NCBI GenBank assembly: GCA_030540085.1
Contig: JAUNWY010000002.1
Coordinates: 62,001-126,000 of the forward strand
DNA length: 64,000 bases
Direction: 5' to 3'
Origin: Eggerthella sp.
GTDB lineage: Bacteria > Actinomycetota > Coriobacteriia > Coriobacteriales > Eggerthellaceae
Part shown: in pieces, positions 1 through 8,572 of the stretch
Numbering within the stretch: the stretch's first letter is position 1
How the letters are laid out: every line of letters starts with the position of its first letter
The notes under the pieces: generated by a model
The model's database searches: none
Told to the model about the DNA's origin: nothing
What the model saw: only the letters and a program-made list of their open reading frames with translations
Translations under genes and position numbers: made by a program

Positions 1-411
1 TGCATGTGAATTTGCGGCATGCTCTCGTACGGTAAGCGTCGTGTTCAACAGAAGAACACCCTGCTGAGCCCAAGAGGCCAAGTCCCCGCTTTCAGGCATG
101 GAACACCCTATATCAGAAACCATTTCTTTATAGATGTTACGCAGGCTCGGCGGCAGTTTTTCGTCTTTTGGAACCGAAAACGAAAGCCCCATGGCTTGAT
201 TGGGACCATGGTAGGGGTCTTGTCCCAGAATAACCACCCGTACATCTTCAGGAGCCGTAAAAGCCAATGCATTCAAGATTTTCTCTTGGGCAGGATAGAT
301 GGTTTCCGTTTTTCGAAGCTCTTCCACTGCCCCCATAAGCCGTGAAGTGGTTTCAACGACCTCTTGCGAAGCGCCACTCAACCAAGCATCGATGTTCTGT
401 TCGTTATTCAC
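1..411 (-). CDS. ung: Uracil-DNA glycosylase, N-terminal part (runs off the window)
   Basis: Family-1 uracil-DNA glycosylase, which removes uracil from DNA at the start of base excision repair. Only the first 137 codons are inside the window; the family is about 220-230 residues. The catalytic water-activating motif GQDPYHG is present, followed by the conserved segments GLSFSVP and [17 protein letters not shown]. The start is taken as a GTG at 411-409 because GGAG lies 5 nt upstream and the frame stays open to the window edge. It lies downstream of dxs on the same strand but is separated from it by an intrinsic terminator, so it probably has its own promoter. Confidence 0.93.
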   Translation of the reverse strand, partial: MNNEQNIDAWLSGASQEVVETTSRLMGAVEELRKTETIYPAQEKILNALAFTAPEDVRVVILGQDPYHGPNQAMGLSFSVPKDEKLPPSLRNIYKEMVSDIGCSMPESGDLASWAQQGVLLLNTTLTVREHAANSHA

Positions 412-420
412 TTCCACTCC

Positions 421-452
421 AAAGAATAAGCAAGGGCCCGGACGGCCCTTGC
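421..452 (-). terminator. Intrinsic terminator after dxs
   Basis: Stem GCAAGGGCC (430-438) pairs with GGCCCTTGC (444-452). Read on the minus strand it is followed by TTATTCTTT. It sits 33 nt past the dxs stop codon. Confidence 0.85.
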
Positions 453-484
453 ATTATTAGCGGCTAATACCTGTATACGGCAGC

Positions 485-2362
485 CTATTCACCAAGCAAA
501 TTCGCAACGGTGCGAGCAATGCCTTTGGCATCAATGCCCAAATCAGCAAATAGCTGATCCACTTTACCCTGAGCAACAAAACTGTCAGGCAAGCCCAAAA
601 CCTCAACTTTTGAGGTGGAGCCCATGAGCGCCAAGGCTTCTGCTACACCTTCGCCAGCTCCACCAATACGAACGCCATCTTCAACCGTTACCACGACCCC
701 GGTTTCTGCGGCTGCCGCAATTGCCTCAAGGTCGAGAGGCTTTACCCAACGCATATCAACAACACGCACCGAAAGGCCTTGCTCCGAAAGAAGCTCAGCG
801 GCATCAACGGCATAGTTGACCATACGGCCGAATGCCAGAATTGCAGCCTGTGTGCCTCCACGAACCTCACGCGACTTACCAGGTTTCATCATAAGGGCAT
901 CGTCCGGCATAGAGACACCCGGTGCTTCACCACGGGGATAACGCAGGGCAACAGGCCCATCAAGTTTCAAAGCGGTATGCAATGCATGGGCAAGCTCAGC
1001 TTCATTTGAGGGTGCCAAGATCTTCATATTTGGCACACACCGCAGAAGCGCCATATCGAACATGCCGTGATGCGTGGGGCCGTCGTCACCCACCAAACCC
1101 GCACGATCGAGAGCAAACACAACATTGAGCTTTTCGAGCGCCACGTTGATAATGGCCTGATCGATTGCACGCTGGAAAAAAGTGGAATACAAGGCCACTA
1201 CCGGTTTACGGCCACCTAACGCCAAACCGCTTGCCATGCCCACCGCATGACCTTCTGCTATTCCGACATCGAAGCACCTATCGGGATGAGAATTCGCAAA
1301 GGGGCGCAATCCCGTTCCGTCAACCATAGCGGCAGAAATAGCGCAGATGGAGTTATCCAGCTGAGCTTCTTTCTCAAATGCCTTAGTAAATGCTTGCGTA
1401 TAAGTAAGGGCCTTGGGGGCACCCTTCAGCGAGGCACCTGTAGCAATATCATAAGGTCCCGTACCGTGGAATCGGGATGGATCGGCCTCAGCCGGCCCAT
1501 AGCCCGCACCCTTTTTGGTAACCACATGCACCAGAACAGGAACATCGGATTCCAACGCATGGCCGATAGTCCGTTTCAGTGCAGGAATATCGTGACCATC
1601 AACAGGCGGTGTGCATACAATGCCCAATTGCTCGAAAAGCATAGTGTCAGGCATGACAAACTGCTTCAACGACTCTTTTGCCGTTTTACCCAGTTTCACC
1701 ATGGCCTTACCTGCAGGACCAAGAGAGTTCTCCATAAAATCCTGCATGTTATCGCGGTTCTTGCGGTAATTGCTCGTAACGCGCAGCGCGCCCAAGTGCA
1801 TAGCCATTGCACCGACATTGCGCGCAATGCTCATTTCGTTGTCGTTCAAAATGATAACGAGCGGGGTCTGCGCTTGGCCGATATCGTTGAGTGCCTCGAA
1901 GGCCATGCCGCCAGCAAGCGAAGCATCGCCAATAAGAGCCACGATCTTTTGATTGTCACCGCGCAAATCGCGCGCACGCGCCAATCCGCATGCTACAGAA
2001 AGCGAGTCGGAAGCATGACCAGAAGGATGCACATCATGAGGGTTGCTGTGAGGTTTCGGAAAACCCGATAGCCCCTTGTATTGGCGAAGTGTGGGGAATT
2101 CACTTAAACGCCCCGTGATAAGCATATGGGCATACGACTGGTGCCCAACATCGAACAAAAAACGGTCATGGGGCGAATCAATGAGCGAATGAACCGCCAA
2201 AATAATTTCAACCGCCCCAAGGCTCGATGCGACATGACCGCCCGTCTTGGAAGTGACGTTAATGATCTCCTCGCGAATTTCCTGCGCCAATATGGAAAGC
2301 TCCTCATCAGTGAGGAGCTTCAACTTGTCTGGGGAATCGATGGAGTCAAGTATGCGGGCCAT
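485..2362 (-). CDS. dxs: 1-deoxy-D-xylulose-5-phosphate synthase
   Basis: Thiamine-diphosphate enzyme that condenses pyruvate with glyceraldehyde 3-phosphate, the first step of the MEP isoprenoid pathway. The 625-residue length is normal for the family. Visible motifs are DVGHQSYAHM with the conserved His near residue 74, the ThDP/Mg-binding GDASLAGGMAFEALND, and FDVGIAEGHAVGMA carrying the catalytic Glu of the pyrimidine-binding domain; a transketolase C-terminal domain follows. The open frame extends upstream to 2485, but the ATG at 2362 is preferred: it is preceded by AGGAGGTG and begins MARILDSIDSP as in homologues. It is the last gene of the run accC-asp23-nusB-xseB-dxs. Confidence 0.96.
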   Translation of the reverse strand: MARILDSIDSPDKLKLLTDEELSILAQEIREEIINVTSKTGGHVASSLGAVEIILAVHSLIDSPHDRFLFDVGHQSYAHMLITGRLSEFPTLRQYKGLSGFPKPHSNPHDVHPSGHASDSLSVACGLARARDLRGDNQKIVALIGDASLAGGMAFEALNDIGQAQTPLVIILNDNEMSIARNVGAMAMHLGALRVTSNYRKNRDNMQDFMENSLGPAGKAMVKLGKTAKESLKQFVMPDTMLFEQLGIVCTPPVDGHDIPALKRTIGHALESDVPVLVHVVTKKGAGYGPAEADPSRFHGTGPYDIATGASLKGAPKALTYTQAFTKAFEKEAQLDNSICAISAAMVDGTGLRPFANSHPDRCFDVGIAEGHAVGMASGLALGGRKPVVALYSTFFQRAIDQAIINVALEKLNVVFALDRAGLVGDDGPTHHGMFDMALLRCVPNMKILAPSNEAELAHALHTALKLDGPVALRYPRGEAPGVSMPDDALMMKPGKSREVRGGTQAAILAFGRMVNYAVDAAELLSEQGLSVRVVDMRWVKPLDLEAIAAAAETGVVVTVEDGVRIGGAGEGVAEALALMGSTSKVEVLGLPDSFVAQGKVDQLFADLGIDAKGIARTVANLLGE

Positions 2363-2375
2363 ACGGCACCTCCTC

Positions 2376-2612
2376 CTATTCGTCCGAGGACGAAATATCC
2401 GAATCCGACGAGGCCTGAGCCTCGGCGGATTCGGCTTCCTTAGCGGCAATCCCCTCTTCCATGATGCGAGAAGCGGTAAGGCCAATACCCACCGCTTCCT
2501 CGTACAGGCTCAAAGCCTCATCAAGAGGAAGCTCCTCATCGCTGACGGCAGCCACGATTTCGTCAAGGCGTGCCTTAATGTCCTCGAACGTCTGAGGAAC
2601 CTGTGATTCCAT
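2376..2612 (-). CDS. xseB: Exodeoxyribonuclease VII small subunit
   Basis: A 78-residue XseB protein. The small subunit binds several-fold to XseA to form exonuclease VII, which degrades single-stranded DNA. The family signature is clear: FEDIKARLDEIV, then ELPLDEALSLYEEAVGIG, followed by an acidic Ser/Ala-rich tail. It lies 5 nt after nusB and 13 nt before dxs, so it is translated within that operon. The partner gene xseA, commonly adjacent, is not in this window and must be elsewhere. Confidence 0.92.
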   Translation of the reverse strand: MESQVPQTFEDIKARLDEIVAAVSDEELPLDEALSLYEEAVGIGLTASRIMEEGIAAKEAESAEAQASSDSDISSSDE

Positions 2613-2617
2613 TATGC

Positions 2618-3055
2618 CTACTCGCTTTCAAGCTGGGTAGCGATACGGCCCAAAATTCCGTTAATGAATCTCGGGGAATCGTCGCCGCCAAACTCTTTGG
2701 CAAGGTTAACGGCTTCGTTGATGGATACCGAAACAGGCACATCGTCAACGTAGCGCATTTCATACGTAGTAAGGCGAAGCAACGAACGGTCAACTACAGG
2801 CATGCGGTCGAGCGTCCAGTTGTCGCTTGCAGATTCGATAAGCTCATCGATTGCTTCAAGGTTTTCCTTGGCGCCGTCAAGAAGCATCAGAGCATACTCG
2901 CCCAAGCCCTGCGTTTCGGGAACGAGCTGGCCATTATCAATAAGCTCATGTGGAGTTTTTTCCAGAATTTCACCCTGATACATAAGCTGCAGTGCATGCT
3001 TACGAGCAAGGGTGCGTTCTTCGTGCTGAGAAAAAGCCTTAGACACAAGCACCAC
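2618..3055 (-). CDS. nusB: Transcription antitermination factor NusB
   Basis: NusB is an all-helical RNA-binding protein that joins NusE (S10) at boxA sequences to prevent premature termination of rRNA transcription. The 145-residue protein shows the family segments ARKHALQLMYQGEI, RMPVVDRSLLRLTTYEM and SINEAVNLAKEFGGDDSPRF near the C-terminus. The start is a GTG at 3055 that overlaps the last base of the upstream stop codon, so the two genes are translationally coupled. Confidence 0.94.
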   Translation of the reverse strand: MVLVSKAFSQHEERTLARKHALQLMYQGEILEKTPHELIDNGQLVPETQGLGEYALMLLDGAKENLEAIDELIESASDNWTLDRMPVVDRSLLRLTTYEMRYVDDVPVSVSINEAVNLAKEFGGDDSPRFINGILGRIATQLESE

Positions 3056-3399
3056 TAATCCTGGAATACGATGCCATCAACGCGGATATCCACGCGTGCC
3101 ACCGTAAGGCCAACCTGTGAAAGAACAGCATCAGCCACAGACTTGCGAACATTATCGGCAATTTCGTTCAAAGAGCGGCCCGACTGAACACGGAGGGAAA
3201 CCGCAACGTCTACCGTGTTGTCATGAGAAACGTTGACGGACACGCCCTGTGCGGACTGCTTGAACGAAAGAAGGGAACGGATCCCGGAAGGTGCAGCACC
3301 AACCGATGCCACGCCGGCAACATCGCGAACAGCGAGGGTAACAATCGTTTCCACAACGCCTGGCGCGATTGCCATGCTTTCGGTATTGATATCTGACAT
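3055..3399 (-). CDS. Asp23/Gls24 family envelope stress protein
   Basis: A 114-residue Asp23/Gls24 (DUF322) protein. These small proteins are linked to alkaline or envelope stress and to membrane-associated assemblies in Gram-positive bacteria; their biochemistry is not settled. Conserved segments are APGVVETIVTLAVRDVAGVA near the N-terminus and RVDIRVDGIVF near the C-terminus. The start is placed at ATG 3399 because GGGGG of the accC 3' end lies about 8 nt upstream; an ATG nine bases earlier would have its ribosome site too close. The start codon overlaps the accC stop region. The asp23-nusB order is common in Gram-positive genomes. Confidence 0.88.
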   Translation of the reverse strand: MSDINTESMAIAPGVVETIVTLAVRDVAGVASVGAAPSGIRSLLSFKQSAQGVSVNVSHDNTVDVAVSLRVQSGRSLNEIADNVRKSVADAVLSQVGLTVARVDIRVDGIVFQD

Positions 3400-3400
3400 A

Positions 3401-4750
3401 TTATTCATCCCCCATTTCGGTTTCGATGAAATCGGTATACACCCTTCCATCAATGAAGGCTTCCTTTTCAAGAACCTCCAAATGGAAGGGGATCGTGGTT
3501 TTGATGCCTTCGATGCAGAACTCGCTCAGGGCACGTTTGCCTCGAGCGATGCACTCATCGCGGTCAATGCCCCATACGATCAATTTGGCAACCATGGAAT
3601 CATAATACGGAGAGATGCGGTCGCCTTGCTTGATGTAGGTTTCCACACGAACACCAGGACCACCGGGAACCTCAAAGCGCGTGATATTGCCAGGGCACGG
3701 ACGGAAATCATGCTCAGGGTCCTCAGCGTTGATACGGAACTCCATAGCATGACCAAAGGGCGTAAAGGGTGCGCGCTCGATACAAGAGATAGGCTCCCCT
3801 GAAGCAATGCGCAGCTGTTCCTTAATGATGTCGGTGCCCGTAATCTGCTCCGAAACCGGGTGCTCTACCTGGACACGAGTGTTCATTTCCATGAAGTAGA
3901 ACTTGCCGTCCGTATCGAGCAGGAATTCGATAGTGCCCGCATTCTCGTAACCCGTTGCACGCACCGCTTTAACGGCAGCAACGCCCATAGCACGGCGAAT
4001 TTCCTCGGTCAGAGCCGGCGAAGGAGCTTCCTCGAGCAACTTCTGATGACGACGCTGCAGCGAGCAGTCGCGTTCGCACAAGGAAATACGATTACCATGC
4101 TTGTCAGCAAGGATCTGCACCTCGACATGACGCGGACGAAGGACAAGCTTCTCCAGATATACGTCACCGTTGCCAAACGCTGCAAGAGCCTCGTTCTTAG
4201 CAGCCATGAACTGAGATTCCAGATCGGCAGGGTCATGCACTTCGCGCATGCCTTTACCACCGCCGCCAGCAGATGCCTTGATGAGTACCGGATAGCCCAC
4301 TTCTTCAGCGAACTTACGGGCCTCTTCAACCGTTTCGACAACACCGTCAGAGCCGGGCACCGTAGGAACGCCGCAGGCCTTCATGGTGTCACGGGCGGCA
4401 GCCTTGTTGCCCATAGCATCGATGCACTCGGGCGAAGGGCCGATGAACACCAGATCATTGTCGGCGCAGGCACGAGCGAAATCGGAATTCTCAGCCAAGA
4501 AGCCATAACCCGGATGGATAGCCTGACAGCCTGTGTTCACCGCTGCAGCGATGATAGAAGGCATTACCAGATAACTTTTATTGGCAGGAGCAGGACCGAT
4601 GCATACCTTTTCGTCCGCGTAGCGAACGGGGTACGTATCGGCATCCTCCGTTGAATATACCGCCACGGTTTTGATGCCCAGCTCCTTGCAGGCACGCATG
4701 ATGCGCAGGGCAACCTCTCCGCGGTTGGCAATTAGCACTTTGTCAAACAT
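3401..4750 (-). CDS. accC: Biotin carboxylase subunit
   Basis: ATP-grasp biotin carboxylase, which carboxylates the biotin on a carrier domain using bicarbonate and ATP. The 449-residue length is typical. It has the N-terminal KVLIANRGEVALRIMRA, the Gly-rich ATP loop AGGGGKGMRE at about 161-170, the metal/ATP site FMEMNTRVQVEHPVSE, and GHAMEFRINAED towards the C-terminus. It begins directly after the stop of the upstream carboxyltransferase/biotin-carrier gene. The pair could act as a two-subunit pyruvate carboxylase, with the AccB-like carrier possibly also serving acetyl-CoA carboxylase. No accA or accD is present here. Confidence 0.92.
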   Translation of the reverse strand: MFDKVLIANRGEVALRIMRACKELGIKTVAVYSTEDADTYPVRYADEKVCIGPAPANKSYLVMPSIIAAAVNTGCQAIHPGYGFLAENSDFARACADNDLVFIGPSPECIDAMGNKAAARDTMKACGVPTVPGSDGVVETVEEARKFAEEVGYPVLIKASAGGGGKGMREVHDPADLESQFMAAKNEALAAFGNGDVYLEKLVLRPRHVEVQILADKHGNRISLCERDCSLQRRHQKLLEEAPSPALTEEIRRAMGVAAVKAVRATGYENAGTIEFLLDTDGKFYFMEMNTRVQVEHPVSEQITGTDIIKEQLRIASGEPISCIERAPFTPFGHAMEFRINAEDPEHDFRPCPGNITRFEVPGGPGVRVETYIKQGDRISPYYDSMVAKLIVWGIDRDECIARGKRALSEFCIEGIKTTIPFHLEVLEKEAFIDGRVYTDFIETEMGDE

Positions 4751-6637
4751 TTATGCACTCTCCGGACCAACAGCGTCATGGCTCGTGTGGGGCTCAATGT
4801 AGAACAGCGGGGTGCCGAACTCTACTGGAGTTGCATCCTCTACGCATACCTCACGTACCGTGCCCATTTCCTCGGCGCCGATTTCATTCATGAGCTTCAT
4901 AGCTTCAACAATGCACAGCGTCTGGTTTGCGGCAACCTCGTCGCCAACCTGAACAAAAGCAGGCTCGCCAGGAGCGGGAGCTGCATAGAAGGTACCTACC
5001 ATCGGGGAGGTTACGCAGTACCAATTTGCAGGGCGAGAAGCGGCTGCAGCGGGAGCTGCGGCGGGAGCAGCAGGTGCAGCAGCTGCAGGAGCTGCAGCGG
5101 CAACAGGGGCAGCAGGTGCAGCTGCGACGGCGCCGGGCATACGGACGGCGATACGAGCGCCCTCTTCCTCGACTACGATTTCGCCAACGCCGCTTTCCTC
5201 GGCAACGCGAACGAGCTCTCGAATCTGATTGATATCCACGTAATCGTCCTCCTTGGTGTTGCTCGATTCCTCTTCAAGAAGGAAATCGACCTTTTCAGAT
5301 GTACGGTGCTTGCTCAAATACGTACGAGCCTCATTCGGGAAAAGCGCGTACATCAAAACGTCTTCTTCAGTTTTTGCCAGATCGCCGATCTCTTCTTCAA
5401 GCTCGGCGAACGTGGTAGTTACCAGCGAACCAGGAGCAACATCAGGATCAAGCATGATGTCAGATTCGCCCACAACACGGTTTACCACCTCTGGGCTCAT
5501 GGGACCAGGAGCCTTTCCGTAGTAACCGCAGATATAATCTTTCATTTCCTTGGAAACAACGCTCCAGCGCTTACCCGTCAGAACGTTGAACACGGCCTGC
5601 GTGCCTACGATCTGGGAAAGAGGCGTTACCAACGGCGGGTAGCCCACCTCAGCACGAACGCGAGGAATTTCTTCCATAACGTCGTCGAGGCGGTCTATTG
5701 CATTCTGGATCTCCAACTGCGACATAAGGTTCGACATCATACCGCCAGGAACCTGATGAGAATAGACCTTCATATGGGTAAGAGAGGAAACGCCGCGCTT
5801 ATAATGGCCGCGCTTGCGAACCTCTTCCCAATACTCGGAAATCTCAAAAAGCAGACCCAGGTCAAGCCCAGTGTCGTAACGGCTTTCCTGCAAAGCGGCA
5901 ACAAGCATTTCAACCGCAGGCTGAGAGTTGCCGAATGCCAAAGGTGCGGCAGCGGTATCGACAATAGCGGCACCAGCTTCAGCAGCCTTCAGGTAGTTGG
6001 CAGGAGCCATACCGCCAACATAGTGGCAATGAACGTGAATCGGCAGACCGATTTCGGCATTGAATGCCTTGACGATGCGCTCAGTGCGATACGGGGTAAG
6101 CATGCCTGCCATATCCTTGATGGCAATGGAGTCAGCGCCAAGATCCTTAAGTTGCTGACCATACTCGAGGAAGCTATCGAGCGTATGAACCGGAGAAAGC
6201 GTATAGGAAATAGCGCCTTCGAAGTGGCCGCCGCATGCCTTAATGGCCTCGGCGTTATCTACCACGTTACGAATATCGTTCAGCGCGTCGAACACGCGGA
6301 ATACGTCAATGCCATTGCGATGAGCAGCAGCGATGAAGCGGTTAACGACATCCTTGGAATAGTGCTTGTAGCCCACCAGATTCTGTCCGCGGGACAGCAT
6401 GGAAAGACGCGTATTGGGGGTCTTCGACTTGATAGAGCGCAAGCGATCCCAAGGATTTTCGTCGAGGAAACGCAGGCAGGTGTCGAACGTAGCACCGCCC
6501 CAAGCCTCGATAGCCCAATAACCTACGCGATCCATCTTAGGCAAGATCGGGAGCATATCGCCAATAGGCATACGAGTTGCCCAGAGGCTCTGCTGGCCGT
6601 CGCGAATGGTGGTGTCCATAATCTGAAGCTTTCCCAA
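4751..6637 (-). CDS. Pyruvate carboxylase B / OadA-type carboxyltransferase fused to an AccB-like biotin carrier
   Basis: A 628-residue two-part protein. Residues 1 to about 455 are the pyruvate/oxaloacetate carboxyltransferase TIM barrel: DTTIRDGQQSLWATRM, the active-site lysine segment IAIKDMAG (K174) and the metal ligands HVHCH (201-205). After a short linker, residues from about 465 match the full length of AccB, including its own N-terminal region (QIRELVRVAEESGVGEI), an Ala/Pro hinge, and the biotinyl domain with EAMKLMNE (biotinyl Lys about 581). Start: a TTG with AGGAGGT 9 nt upstream; the ATG six codons later is a poorer fit. Whether the product carboxylates pyruvate or decarboxylates oxaloacetate cannot be decided from sequence, but the accC neighbour favours pyruvate carboxylase. 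Confidence 0.88.
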   Translation of the reverse strand: MGKLQIMDTTIRDGQQSLWATRMPIGDMLPILPKMDRVGYWAIEAWGGATFDTCLRFLDENPWDRLRSIKSKTPNTRLSMLSRGQNLVGYKHYSKDVVNRFIAAAHRNGIDVFRVFDALNDIRNVVDNAEAIKACGGHFEGAISYTLSPVHTLDSFLEYGQQLKDLGADSIAIKDMAGMLTPYRTERIVKAFNAEIGLPIHVHCHYVGGMAPANYLKAAEAGAAIVDTAAAPLAFGNSQPAVEMLVAALQESRYDTGLDLGLLFEISEYWEEVRKRGHYKRGVSSLTHMKVYSHQVPGGMMSNLMSQLEIQNAIDRLDDVMEEIPRVRAEVGYPPLVTPLSQIVGTQAVFNVLTGKRWSVVSKEMKDYICGYYGKAPGPMSPEVVNRVVGESDIMLDPDVAPGSLVTTTFAELEEEIGDLAKTEEDVLMYALFPNEARTYLSKHRTSEKVDFLLEEESSNTKEDDYVDINQIRELVRVAEESGVGEIVVEEEGARIAVRMPGAVAAAPAAPVAAAAPAAAAPAAPAAAPAAAASRPANWYCVTSPMVGTFYAAPAPGEPAFVQVGDEVAANQTLCIVEAMKLMNEIGAEEMGTVREVCVEDATPVEFGTPLFYIEPHTSHDAVGPESA

Positions 6638-6766
6638 GTGTTTCGCACCTCCTCTTCGAAACGCGTTGCGCGCACTATACGCACGTTAAAAACGAAAATT
6701 AAGTATAAAGCACGAGGCGCCGTAGCGCCCCGTTGCCAGTAGAGTTTTCAGTTAAGACACATAGAA

Positions 6767-7327
6767 CTAGACGCGCTTAACAAAGCGGCCGTCGCGGCTG
6801 TCGATCTGAAGAACGTCACCAATCTCAACAAAGGTGGGAACCTGAATGGTTACGCCGGTTTCGAGCGTTGCAGGCTTGGTGGTGTTGGTAGCAGTGTCAC
6901 CCTTGAAGCCAGGCTCGGTTTCGGTAACCTCAAGCTCAACGAACATGGGAGGCTCGATGCTGATGAGTTCGTCGCCAGCGTACATGAGAGTTGCCTCGTC
7001 GTTTTCCTTCAGCCAGTTTGCTGCAGAACCTACAGTTTCAGCAGGAATGGAGAGCTGCTCGAAGGAAGACATATCCATGAAGTTGAAATCGGTGCCGTCG
7101 CTGTAGAGGAACTGCATCTTCTTGGTTTCAAGACGAACGGAGTCGAACTTGGTGCCAGCGTTGAAGGTGTAGTCAACTACGCGACCAGTTTTGATGTCGC
7201 GGAGCTTGGTGCGAACGAATGCACCGCCCTTGCCAGGCTTAACATGTTGGAATTCAACGATCGTGCAGAGCTTGTTGTTGTACTCGATGCACATGCCATT
7301 ACGAAAATCGGCGGTAGAGATTGCCAC
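6767..7327 (-). CDS. efp: Elongation factor P
   Basis: EF-P binds ribosomes stalled on polyproline stretches and promotes peptide-bond formation. The protein has 186 residues, the normal length, with the modified-residue loop HVKPGKGGAFVRTK (tip Lys about 33) and the C-terminal OB fold ending GDVLQIDSRDGRFVKRV. The start is a GTG at 7327 preceded by AAGGAG with a 6-nt gap; the longer frame to 7342 has no better signal. A tip lysine rather than arginine means the modification, if any, would be of the lysyl or hydroxylated type rather than rhamnosylation. Confidence 0.96.
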   Translation of the reverse strand: MAISTADFRNGMCIEYNNKLCTIVEFQHVKPGKGGAFVRTKLRDIKTGRVVDYTFNAGTKFDSVRLETKKMQFLYSDGTDFNFMDMSSFEQLSIPAETVGSAANWLKENDEATLMYAGDELISIEPPMFVELEVTETEPGFKGDTATNTTKPATLETGVTIQVPTFVEIGDVLQIDSRDGRFVKRV

Positions 7328-7386
7328 GTTATGCTCCTTCAAAAATGAACCATTGCAAAAATAACCTAAACATTATACCCAGAATG

Positions 7387-8496
7387 CTACGAGATAATAA
7401 TCATCTCATGGGTACTTTGCGTAAACACCTCATACGAAGTGTCGCGAACTACGCCATAATCCTCTAGGCGCATACCGAATTTGCCCGTTAGATAAATCCC
7501 TGGCTCAACCGTAACAACATTGCCCGCGCAAAGCGCTTTCGGGTTCCTAGGCGAAAGGTTGGGCGCCTCATGGATATCGATTCCCACACTGTGGCCAAGA
7601 GAATGGCCCATGGCGCCACCGAAGCCCTCTTCTTCTAGAATCGCTTCAGCATATTGATGGACTTCAGCACCGGAAAGCCCAGCGCGCAGCATAGTCTCGC
7701 ATTCCTCGTTGGCACGGCGGATGGCCCCATAGGCGCGGCGGACTTCATCACTCGGCTCCCCCACAAACACCGTACGAGTCATGTCCGAGCAATATCCTGC
7801 ATAGCGCGCGCCGAAATCCATCACCACGGCATCGCCGAATGCCAGTTTCGCTTCACCGGGAATCGCATGAGGGGATGCAGCATGGGCACCCGTTGCCACA
7901 ATGGTGCCAAACGCCAGCCCCTCAGCTCCCCCTTCATACATGTAGCGATCCAACTGCAATTGAACCTCACGCTCAGTCATACCGGGCTTCATGAACGCGA
8001 TGATTTTGGCAAAAGCCGCATCGGTGATGCTTTGCGCCTTTCGCATTGCCGTTATCTCGGATTCATCTTTAACTTGACGAAGCTCTTCCACAAAGCCAGA
8101 AAGCTCCACCAAATCGACTGCCCTGCCCTCAAACGTACGCTGCAAGGCGCGATATTCCGCCAAAGGCATCGAATCCTCGATGCCAATACGAACGCTATCG
8201 CGATCGACGCCATCTGCCACCTTGGCAAGTACGGCGCTATGAGCCATGCGGCTATTGTCCACTTCAATATCGGTATCGGCAGCAGCAGACTCCATTGCAT
8301 CAAAGTAACGGGAGTCCGTATGCAGCACACAGTTGCAATCAGAGACGACAAGGGCGTGGGCCGGCTCATCGTCGAAAACACGCTCAAAGCCCGTAGTCCA
8401 TGAGACGTTCGAGAGCCCACGGATGTAGAGCACGTCTATCCCCTGTTCGCTCATTACGGCGCGAAGGCGGGAAAGACGTTCGGGATTATGTGCCAT
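7387..8496 (-). CDS. pepP: Xaa-Pro aminopeptidase / M24 family metallopeptidase
   Basis: Pita-bread-fold dimetal peptidase of the M24B family, predicted to release N-terminal residues before proline. The 369-residue protein has a creatinase-like N-terminal domain (to about 130) and a catalytic domain with the five metal ligands in order: DFGARYAGYCSDMTR (two Asp), GHSLGHSVGIDIHEAP (His), VEPGIYL (Glu) and MRLEDYGVV (Glu). The start is ATG 8496, preceded by AAGGAG. It lies between aroB and efp, and the pepP-efp pairing is very common in Gram-positive bacteria. Confidence 0.93.
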   Translation of the reverse strand: MAHNPERLSRLRAVMSEQGIDVLYIRGLSNVSWTTGFERVFDDEPAHALVVSDCNCVLHTDSRYFDAMESAAADTDIEVDNSRMAHSAVLAKVADGVDRDSVRIGIEDSMPLAEYRALQRTFEGRAVDLVELSGFVEELRQVKDESEITAMRKAQSITDAAFAKIIAFMKPGMTEREVQLQLDRYMYEGGAEGLAFGTIVATGAHAASPHAIPGEAKLAFGDAVVMDFGARYAGYCSDMTRTVFVGEPSDEVRRAYGAIRRANEECETMLRAGLSGAEVHQYAEAILEEEGFGGAMGHSLGHSVGIDIHEAPNLSPRNPKALCAGNVVTVEPGIYLTGKFGMRLEDYGVVRDTSYEVFTQSTHEMIIIS

Positions 8497-8537
8497 TATG
8501 ATCTCCTTCATAGACGTTATTGCTTTGTGCGTAGCCC

Positions 8538-8565
8538 CATAAAAGAACAGGGCCCAAGGCCCTGT
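8538..8565 (-). terminator. Intrinsic terminator after aroB
   Basis: Stem ACAGGGCC (8547-8554) pairs with GGCCCTGT (8558-8565) around a CAA loop. On the minus strand the sequence TTCTTTTAT follows. It separates the aro operon from pepP-efp. Confidence 0.85.
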
Positions 8566-8572
8566 CGATAAG

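Noticed and set aside
4778..6742. A 654-codon plus-strand open frame opposite the carboxyltransferase gene
   Set aside because: Antisense shadow; composition unlike real proteins (runs of Arg, Cys and Ser).
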